Below, piece by piece: positions 58,310-64,000 of a DNA stretch of 64,000 bases. A model generated the notes under the pieces. The model did no database searches, was not told the origin of the DNA, and worked only from the letters and a program-made list of their open reading frames with translations. How positions within the stretch are numbered: position 1 is the first letter of the stretch; each line of letters begins with the position of its first letter. Location: assembly GCA_963734295.1 (NCBI GenBank), contig CAVTGS010000010.1:62001-126000 (forward strand), in the 5' to 3' direction. The DNA comes from JAEUMW01 sp963734295. GTDB lineage: Bacteria; Pseudomonadota; Gammaproteobacteria; Burkholderiales; JAEUMW01. A program made the position numbers and the translations under genes.

Positions 58310-59008
58310 ATGAAGGGCATCTTCGTCACCGCAACCGACACCGGTGCCGGCAAGACCCTGATCGCCTGCGGGATCATTCACACGCTGCGCGCGACGGGCC
58401 AGCGGGTCGCGGGCATGAAGCCAGTTGCTTCGGGCTGCGAGCAGACGTCCGACGGACTCGTATCCGAGGACGCCTCGCTGCTTGCCGCCGCGTCGGGGCT
58501 CGGTGCGCCGATCGATCTCGTCAACCCGTATCGCTTCCTGCCCGCCATCGCTCCGCACATCGCGGCAGCCGAGGCCGGCATACGCATCGATCTGCGTCGC
58601 ATCGAGGCCGCGTATCGCGCGCTCGGCCGGTTTGCGGATTGCGTCGTGGTGGAAGGCGTGGGCGGCTTGCGCGTGCCGCTGAACGAGCAGGAGGACGTCG
58701 CGGACCTGGTCCGGTTGCTTCGACTGCCCGTGGTGCTCGTGGTCGGCATGCGCCTGGGTTGTCTCAATCACGCGCTGCTCACTGCCGAGGCGATCGAGCG
58801 GTGCGAGCTGCCCTTCTGCGGCTGGGTCGCGAACCACCTCGATACAGGCATGGGCCTGCCGGACGCAAACGTGGACGCGCTCCGGAGCCGACTGCGTGCG
58901 CCGCTGCTCGGTCGCGTGCCGTTCGTGCCTTCCGGCGATGCCGAGACTGTCGCCGAGGCCCTGGATGGTCCCGCGATTCTGAACGCTCTCGGCATCTCGG
59001 GGCACTGA
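58310..59008 (+). CDS. bioD: Dethiobiotin synthetase
   Basis: ATP-dependent ring closure of 7,8-diaminononanoate with CO2. 232 residues. P-loop-like GIFVTATDTGAGKTLIACGI, GMKPVASGCEQTSDGLVSED, VVVEGVGGLRVPLNEQEDVA and VVLVVGMRLGCLNHALLTAE. Last visible gene of the bio operon. Followed by the convergent antiporter gene after 109 bases. Confidence 0.96.
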   Translation: MKGIFVTATDTGAGKTLIACGIIHTLRATGQRVAGMKPVASGCEQTSDGLVSEDASLLAAASGLGAPIDLVNPYRFLPAIAPHIAAAEAGIRIDLRRIEAAYRALGRFADCVVVEGVGGLRVPLNEQEDVADLVRLLRLPVVLVVGMRLGCLNHALLTAEAIERCELPFCGWVANHLDTGMGLPDANVDALRSRLRAPLLGRVPFVPSGDAETVAEALDGPAILNALGISGH

Positions 59009-59117
59009 CCGAACGCGGGCGGCATGCACCGCGTAGCCCCGAGGGGATCTCGGGATGCTTCGGACGGTGACGACCACGGGCAACACGACGTGCGTGACGG
59101 ACGGGCCGTCGCCTACC

Positions 59118-60317
59118 CTACGTCGTACCGGAACCGGGTTCCGATGCCAACTTGCCGGGATGCTTCGCCCGAAGCGATAGCGCGATGAGCGGAAAGATCA
59201 GAACCGAAAGGATCGCGGCGCCGACCAGGGCGGCCGCGTTCTCGGGCGATATCCTCCCCGTCGCCTTGCCGATATCGGCGATGACGACAATGAGCGGCAA
59301 CGATGTCGCCGAGAAGAGCGCGAGCGCCAGACGCTCTTGGACGCCCAGAGCGCGGCGGTAGAGCACGGCCGGGGCACCCCGGACTGCGAGTAGCAGGACA
59401 ACGAACACCGGCACGCGCAGCAGGCTGTCCGGACTCGCGAACAGGGCGGCAACGTCGATCTGGGTCCCGCTGGCGATGAAGAAGATCGGGATGAGGAAGC
59501 CAAAGCCGACCGCATCCAGTTTGTGGCGGAAGGGCTCCGCCTCCGGTCCGCGCGCGACCAGACCCACCAGGGCGCCGGCCGCGAAAGCACCCAGCAGCAG
59601 GTTGAGGCCAAAGGTGTCGGCCATCACCACCATGCACCCCAGCAAGAGCATCGACAGACGCACCGGAAACTGGCTGGTCTTGTACATGGTTCGCGTCAGG
59701 ATTTCGATCACTCGCGGCGGGCGCACGCGCAACACGAGCACCACGCAGGTCAGTGCGATAAAGGTGAAGGTGAGCAACAATTCCGAGCGCCGCGCGAGTT
59801 CTCCGTCGCTCGCCATGATCAGCGAGAAGAGGATGATCGGTCCGAACTCGCCGATCGCGCCCGCGCCCAGAACGCAGCGTCCGAACTGACTGTCGAGTTC
59901 GTCCGCTTCCCGCAGGATCGGGAGCAGGGTGCCGATCGCCGTGGTGGCGACCGCGACGCTGACCAACAAAGGATCGGAGACCAGTCCCACACCGGAGAGC
60001 GCATGCGTCAGTGCCAGCGCCAGTCCGATGGAGAAGATCCAGCCGAGCGCACCCAGTCGCAGCGGAACACCGCGCAGCGTCGAGAAATCGAGATCCATCC
60101 CGGCGAGGAAGAAAAGGAAACACAGCCCGAGGGCGGACAGCGTCCTGACGCTGCCCTCGGCGCCGACCAGATCGAGCATCTGCGGACCGATGGCAATGCC
60201 CAGCAGCAGTTCGAGGACGACCAGCGGCAACCGCAGCCTGATCGGCAACTCGTTGAAGAGGGGCGCCAGTGCCGCGGCCAGCAGGACAATGAGCAGCGGA
60301 TGGTGGTGATCGGGCAT
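59118..60317 (-). CDS. CPA2-family cation:proton antiporter (KefB/Kef-like)
   Basis: 399 residues, about 12 membrane segments, no C-terminal TrkA-N/RCK domain. Typical blocks: LRLPLVVLELLLGIAIGPQM, FLFFLAGMDLDFSTLRGVPL, VAVATTAIGTLLPILREADE and FGLNLLLGAFAAGALVGLVA, with LIPIFFIASGTQIDVAALFA. Exchanges K+ or Na+ for protons across the inner membrane. ATG 60317 is chosen. It lies 8 bases after the DUF389 gene and is probably co-transcribed with it. Confidence 0.9.
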   Translation of the reverse strand: MPDHHHPLLIVLLAAALAPLFNELPIRLRLPLVVLELLLGIAIGPQMLDLVGAEGSVRTLSALGLCFLFFLAGMDLDFSTLRGVPLRLGALGWIFSIGLALALTHALSGVGLVSDPLLVSVAVATTAIGTLLPILREADELDSQFGRCVLGAGAIGEFGPIILFSLIMASDGELARRSELLLTFTFIALTCVVLVLRVRPPRVIEILTRTMYKTSQFPVRLSMLLLGCMVVMADTFGLNLLLGAFAAGALVGLVARGPEAEPFRHKLDAVGFGFLIPIFFIASGTQIDVAALFASPDSLLRVPVFVVLLLAVRGAPAVLYRRALGVQERLALALFSATSLPLIVVIADIGKATGRISPENAAALVGAAILSVLIFPLIALSLRAKHPGKLASEPGSGTT

Positions 60318-60325
60318 GGCGGCAC

Positions 60326-62035
60326 TCACTCTCCTATCGGCGTGTATCCCTCGCCGGTGACCTTGAGTTCGGTACGCGCCCACACCGACAGCGTCACCGA
60401 CTCCCCCAGAGACTTCGCGGTGCCTCGTTCGATGACGCGAACTTCGGCGGGCGTCGGTACGCGGGGACCCACGATCTCGGCGCGCACCAGCCAGCCCTCG
60501 CCCTTGCGCACCGCATCGACGGCCGGCGCGAACATGTTCGGCAGCTCCTCGACCGCCGCGCGAACGGTGCGCTCCACCGCTGCGCGCTGCTCGCCCTCCT
60601 CTGTCGTCGCGGTGCCGAAGTGCGCGTCGCCGAACAGAATCCGGCCCTTGGACGTGACATCCTTGGAGAGCGCCTGGCGCATGACGACACGCAAGGCGGG
60701 TTCCCCCAGCCGCTCGCGCATCGGCGCTTCGAAGCGGGCGACTTCGTCCGATGTGGGAGGGTGAGGGCCTTCGATCGCGATGACGATGACCGGCCCGGAC
60801 CGCAACTGGACCAGCTCGATGTCCTTGAGAACGAGATCGGGCCGCGTGGCCGCGACTTCCCGCGCCACCTGTTCGGCCTGCTGGAGGATGCGCATGGCCG
60901 GCGACAGGCGCGCCTCCGTCACGCGCCCATTGAGGCTGAAGTAAGGGCGAATATTGGCCGAGCCGGTCGCCGACACGTCAGCCGTGACGGCGCTGCGGAT
61001 GAACAACCGCACCGGTTCGCCGAGCCGCTGGCTCAAGTCGTCCTGCACGCGCTTGACGGTGTCGGGCGCGATGACGCGAGGGGTGCTGATCGTCGAGAGC
61101 ACGTCGACGCTCCCCTTGGTACGGCTGAAGTCGACGCTGACGAGGGCCGTGTTCGGCTGATGAGACAGGGCTTCGTCCAGGACGGCCTCGATGGTGCTGC
61201 GGGTACGGACAGTTGCCACCAGACTGAGAAGATGATCTGTCAGCAGCACGGTCACGAACACCAGTCCGACTGCTGCTGCGGCAAAGCGACGGACGAGACC
61301 GCGAACCGAGCCGATTTCCGACGCCGTGACGAATCCGGAAACCAGGAACAGCACAGCGGCCACGGCGAGAATGGCGAGGACGTTGGCAAAAAAAAGGAGG
61401 AACGCGCCCCAGGCACCGTCGAATGCCCCCAGGGCGAGGCACAGCCCGATTGCCGCGATGGGGGGATTGAGCGCCGTGGCAATCGCGACGCCGGGCAGAG
61501 CCGGGCTGATGCGCTGGTCGATCAGCGCCAGCAACCCTGCGAATCCGGCGAGCGCGGCGACGATCAGATCGATCAGGGTCGGCCGCGTCTGCGACAGCAA
61601 GGCTGCCGTAGGGTCACCCATCAGCGGCATCAGCCCCAGCAGATAACACAGGGCAACTCCGAGCACGGCCCCTCCGAACTCCGCGAGCAGGGCCTTGCGC
61701 AGCAGCGTCAGATCGCCGCGCATGAGCCCGAGGGAGATGCCGAAGATCGGCGTCATCAGCGGGGCCACCACGTTCGCCCCGATCAGCAAGGCGTCGCTGT
61801 CGACGATCAACGCGAAGCCGGCAAGCACTTCGGAAATACCGAGCAGAAGGTAGTAGACGACGGTCGGCTGCGAGCCCTCACCGATCTCGCGCAATACCGC
61901 TTCCCGCCCTGCCGGCGTGACCGACCGGATCTCCAACACCGCCCGGACCCAAGCGCGAAAGCCCCACTCCCGGCGCTCCGGTAGGGGCGAGGCGCCTCCG
62001 TGCGATGCCGCGGCGTCGCGCTCGACCCCCGTCAC
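60326..62035 (-). CDS. DUF389 membrane protein
   Basis: 569 residues. Residues about 55-270 carry the DUF389 core with several membrane helices: VYYLLLGISEVLAGFALIVD, DALLIGANVVAPLMTPIFGI, GVAIATALNPPIAAIGLCLA. The remaining 300 residues are soluble, with repeats of a BON/OmpA-like feel (LSQRLGEPVRLFIRSAVTAD, RLGEPALRVVMRQALSKDVT). Function of DUF389 is not established. Pairing with a CPA2 antiporter suggests a role in ion homeostasis or osmotic stress. Confidence 0.85.
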   Translation of the reverse strand: MTGVERDAAASHGGASPLPERREWGFRAWVRAVLEIRSVTPAGREAVLREIGEGSQPTVVYYLLLGISEVLAGFALIVDSDALLIGANVVAPLMTPIFGISLGLMRGDLTLLRKALLAEFGGAVLGVALCYLLGLMPLMGDPTAALLSQTRPTLIDLIVAALAGFAGLLALIDQRISPALPGVAIATALNPPIAAIGLCLALGAFDGAWGAFLLFFANVLAILAVAAVLFLVSGFVTASEIGSVRGLVRRFAAAAVGLVFVTVLLTDHLLSLVATVRTRSTIEAVLDEALSHQPNTALVSVDFSRTKGSVDVLSTISTPRVIAPDTVKRVQDDLSQRLGEPVRLFIRSAVTADVSATGSANIRPYFSLNGRVTEARLSPAMRILQQAEQVAREVAATRPDLVLKDIELVQLRSGPVIVIAIEGPHPPTSDEVARFEAPMRERLGEPALRVVMRQALSKDVTSKGRILFGDAHFGTATTEEGEQRAAVERTVRAAVEELPNMFAPAVDAVRKGEGWLVRAEIVGPRVPTPAEVRVIERGTAKSLGESVTLSVWARTELKVTGEGYTPIGE

Positions 62036-62057
62036 GGGCGCAGTTCCACCTACGCCC

Positions 62058-62597
62058 TCAGAACGGATCGAACATCTCTGGGGTGGACGTCACCGGAGTC
62101 GCCTTCGCAGCCGGTGCCTTGACCGCAACCGGCTCCGAATCCGGCGTGGCTGCGGACGGCGGAGGTGCCGGATCGGTAGTCGCGGCAGCGGGGGGAGGCG
62201 GCGCGCGATCGGGGGTTGTGGCAGACGGGTGCGGCGATGCATCCTGGGTGCCGGGACCCGATGTCGGAAGATGGGCGATCAGCTGCCCGTTTTCGACCCA
62301 GCCCTTCACGCCGCTCGCCGGAGCCGTGACCAGGGCGTATGCGCCGTGAATGCGAAGCCGGGTGACGCGCTCGTGCAGGCGGAGGTGGCCGATGACTGCC
62401 GAGGGCGCGGCCGGCTGGTCACGGACGATCAAACCCTCCGAACCGACGAAGTAAGTCTGACCTGATTGCGGACCCGTAGAATGCGCGGCTGATGCCGTCC
62501 GCCCACGCGCCTGATCGCGCTGTGCCGGCTCGAGGCCAGAGCATCCAGCCAGGACGACGGCGGCCGTCGCAACGACCATAATCCGCAGCGAATACAT
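62058..62597 (-). CDS. Lipoprotein with SH3-like domain and Pro/Ala/Thr-rich tail
   Basis: 179 residues. Lipoprotein signal with lipobox VLAGC (Cys near residue 19). An SH3-like region (about 45-110) reads GLIVRDQPAAPSAVIGHLRL and GVKGWVENGQLIAHLP. The C-terminal 60 residues are Pro/Ala/Thr-rich and probably disordered. ATG 62597 is chosen because it places the signal at the N-terminus. Probably outer-membrane or periplasmic and in the same leftward direction as the DUF389 gene. Confidence 0.75.
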   Translation of the reverse strand: MYSLRIMVVATAAVVLAGCSGLEPAQRDQARGRTASAAHSTGPQSGQTYFVGSEGLIVRDQPAAPSAVIGHLRLHERVTRLRIHGAYALVTAPASGVKGWVENGQLIAHLPTSGPGTQDASPHPSATTPDRAPPPPAAATTDPAPPPSAATPDSEPVAVKAPAAKATPVTSTPEMFDPF

Positions 62598-62860
62598 GAT
62601 CGTCACGAGCGCTTGTGAGCAGTTCGGAACGGCTTCTGAAGTCTGTGGCGACCATGCATCCACGACGTGACCCCGTCGAGCAGCAACATCGAAGAGAGGC
62701 GAAGAATAGCCGGCCTGCCTCCGTCGGGCAATGAGCAGCGTGCAGGCCCGGGGCTCCTTGCTCTTGGCGCGGGCGCTGTGGTACCGTTTCAAGGCTTTGG
62801 ATAGCGGAGTTGGGCACTCCGGAACACGGGTGGCGCGAGGGTGGAGGCATTGCGGAGCAA

Positions 62861-63328
62861 ATGATTCCGGTCGATGCGGGGCAAAGCGCTGATTACGAGT
62901 TCGTTGCCCAACGAAACAATTCTCTCTCGCGCTCGGATCGGCAGAGAGTTTTCTGCTACGTTTTCGGGGCCTCGATTCTCATCGCTCTCGCCTTCACGGC
63001 ATTCGGCGCATGGCCTGTCCTTCCCTTCGCCGGGCTTGAAATGGGGGGGCTGTATGCCGCCTTCAAGTGTGTCGACCGTCACGCTGCCGATTACGAGTAT
63101 CTCGAGATCAACGGCGATCGCGTGCGCATCGAGATCCGCGAGGGTGCCGACGTGCGCCGCGTGGATTTGAACCGGCATTGGGCGCAGGTCGTCGTCGACG
63201 ACGACCGCGGCCGGCCGCGGCTAGCGCTGCGTTCGCACGGGCGCGAGGTCGAGTTCGGACGGCACCTGACCCACCAGGAGCGCGAGCGGGTCGCCCGCGA
63301 GCTCCGGCGGCAACTGCGAAAGGCTTGA
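62861..63328 (+). CDS. DUF2244 membrane protein
   Basis: 155 residues. Starts MIPVDAGQSADYEFVAQRNN, two adjacent membrane helices (about 35-70, VFGASILIALAFTAFGAWPV), then a soluble DUF2244 part with DYEYLEINGDRVRI, WAQVVVDDDRGRPRLALRSH and LTHQERERVARELRRQL. Often found beside cytochrome c oxidase genes, as here, where its stop overlaps a possible coxB start (TGATG). ATG 62861 with a CGGAG motif upstream is preferred over a TTG at 62810. Confidence 0.85.
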   Translation: MIPVDAGQSADYEFVAQRNNSLSRSDRQRVFCYVFGASILIALAFTAFGAWPVLPFAGLEMGGLYAAFKCVDRHAADYEYLEINGDRVRIEIREGADVRRVDLNRHWAQVVVDDDRGRPRLALRSHGREVEFGRHLTHQERERVARELRRQLRKA

Positions 63329-63357
63329 TGAACGTGCAAGGATCGATTGGGGGAGCC

Positions 63358-64000
63358 ATGACGAGAAAGTGTGCGGCGGGGGCAGGACTGCTCCTGTTTT
63401 CGAGCCTCGCTTTGGGCGGGCAGCTGGGACTGCCGGCGCCGGAATCCCCGATCGCACGGGAAATCTACGATCTGCACGCGCTGATTTTCGGCATCTGTGT
63501 GATCGTGTTCGTCGCCGTTTTCGGCGTAATGTTCTATTCGATCTTCAAGCACCGGAAGTCACTCGGCGCGAAGCCGGCCACCTTCCACGAGAACACCACG
63601 GTGGAGGTCATCTGGACCATCGTTCCGATCGTGATCCTGGTCGGTATGGCGATCCCGGCCACGCGCACCGTACTCGCCATGAAGGATACGTCCGAAGCCG
63701 AGATGACGATCAAGGTCACGGGCTACCAGTGGAAGTGGGGTTACGATTATCTGAAGGGCGAGGGTGAGGGCATCAGCTTCTACAGCAACCTCACCACCCC
63801 GTACACGCAGATCCACAACGAGGCGCCCAAGGGCCCGGACTACCTGCTCGAGGTGGACAATCCCCTGGTCGTGCCGGTGGACAAGAAGATTCGCGTGCTG
63901 ACGACGGCGAACGACGTTATCCACTCCTTCTGGGTGGGCGCGCTCGGATTCAAGCAGGACGCGATTCCGGGGTTCGTGCGCGACACCTGGTTTCTCGCCA
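63358..64000 (+). CDS. coxB: Cytochrome c oxidase subunit II (3' end outside window)
   Basis: 214 residues visible. Signal peptide (AGLLLFSSLALGGQL), two membrane helices (LHALIFGICVIVFVAVFGVM and TVEVIWTIVPIVILVGMAIP), the aromatic VTGYQWKWGYDY that passes electrons, and ANDVIHSFWVGALGFKQDAI with the first CuA-region His. The CuA cysteines lie beyond the edge. A GGGGGAG ribosome site just before ATG 63358 supports that start. ATG 63328, 30 bases earlier, is in frame. Start of the aa3-type terminal oxidase operon. Confidence 0.95.
   Translation, partial: MTRKCAAGAGLLLFSSLALGGQLGLPAPESPIAREIYDLHALIFGICVIVFVAVFGVMFYSIFKHRKSLGAKPATFHENTTVEVIWTIVPIVILVGMAIPATRTVLAMKDTSEAEMTIKVTGYQWKWGYDYLKGEGEGISFYSNLTTPYTQIHNEAPKGPDYLLEVDNPLVVPVDKKIRVLTTANDVIHSFWVGALGFKQDAIPGFVRDTWFLA

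Noticed and set aside
59523..61984. Long plus-strand open frames opposite the antiporter and DUF389 genes
   Set aside because: Low-complexity Gln/Arg/Asp-rich reading without motifs. The minus strand encodes typical membrane proteins.
63369..63767. Open frame overlapping the start of coxB in another frame
   Set aside because: The coxB frame has the signal peptide, both membrane helices and the aromatic electron-entry motif and stays open to the window edge.

Overview
The window is about 64 kb of high-GC DNA from a Gram-negative bacterium, most likely a betaproteobacterium. The Gram-negative call rests on a heptosyltransferase (waaC), SecB, an RND pump and lipopolysaccharide-type nucleotide-sugar genes. 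The betaproteobacterial call is an inference from gene order: moeB-ctpA-gpmA and rhodanese-grxC-secB-gpsA-trmL-comF, followed by a bio operon and DUF2244-coxB. No rRNA, tRNA or CRISPR array was recognised. I cannot name a genus.

Layout. (1) 1-5.7 kb: the end of an LPS-core gene, then the dTDP-L-rhamnose genes rfbB, rfbA, rfbC and rfbD, with two toxin-antitoxin modules (Phd/PIN and HicBA) sitting between them. (2) 5.7-17.2 kb: a polysaccharide export and assembly block. It has an ABC exporter (Wzm, and Wzt with a C-terminal domain), two FkbM methyltransferases, three further SAM methyltransferases, a two-domain GT2 and a GT4 glycosyltransferase, with an IS transposase remnant and a lower-GC patch in the middle. 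(3) 17.2-25.2 kb: larB, larE and larC for the nickel-pincer nucleotide cofactor, overlapping the glycosyltransferase operon. Convergent to them is a tightly overlapped radical-SAM, aldo/keto reductase and class III aminotransferase operon, and next to it a nadD homologue. (4) 25.2-31 kb: a type I secretion unit, with an RTX-type substrate carrying seven YIASY/EGR repeats, its ABC transporter and its HlyD adaptor. (5) 31-38.2 kb: a tandem GT2 and the nucleotide-sugar genes manC, gmd and ugd. (6) 38.3-53.7 kb: housekeeping genes (moeB, ctpA, gpmA; rhodanese, grxC, secB, gpsA) interrupted by an ArsR/RND/DUF2892/PglL-like insert and followed by three damaged secreted-protein genes. (7) 53.2-64 kb: trmL, comF, bioBFHCD, a cation:proton antiporter, a DUF389 protein, a lipoprotein, DUF2244 and the start of coxB.

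How they work together. Regions 1, 2 and 5 make and export a surface glycan built from rhamnose, GDP-mannose-derived sugars and UDP-glucuronate, probably methylated. The most unusual part is region 3. NPN-cofactor genes are translationally coupled to glycan genes, no lactate racemase (LarA) is present, and a NadD that could make LarB's substrate NaAD lies nearby. This suggests an NPN-dependent step, perhaps an epimerisation, on an unknown substrate. In region 6 an ArsR repressor has two cysteines with the spacing of the persulfide sensors SqrR and BigR, next to an RND pump and sulfur-transfer proteins.

Quality warning. At least 12 genes are split by single-base indels, mostly insertions next to C/G runs, while the reading on both sides is intact. 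Many of these breaks are probably sequencing errors, so merged coordinates are given and each break is noted.
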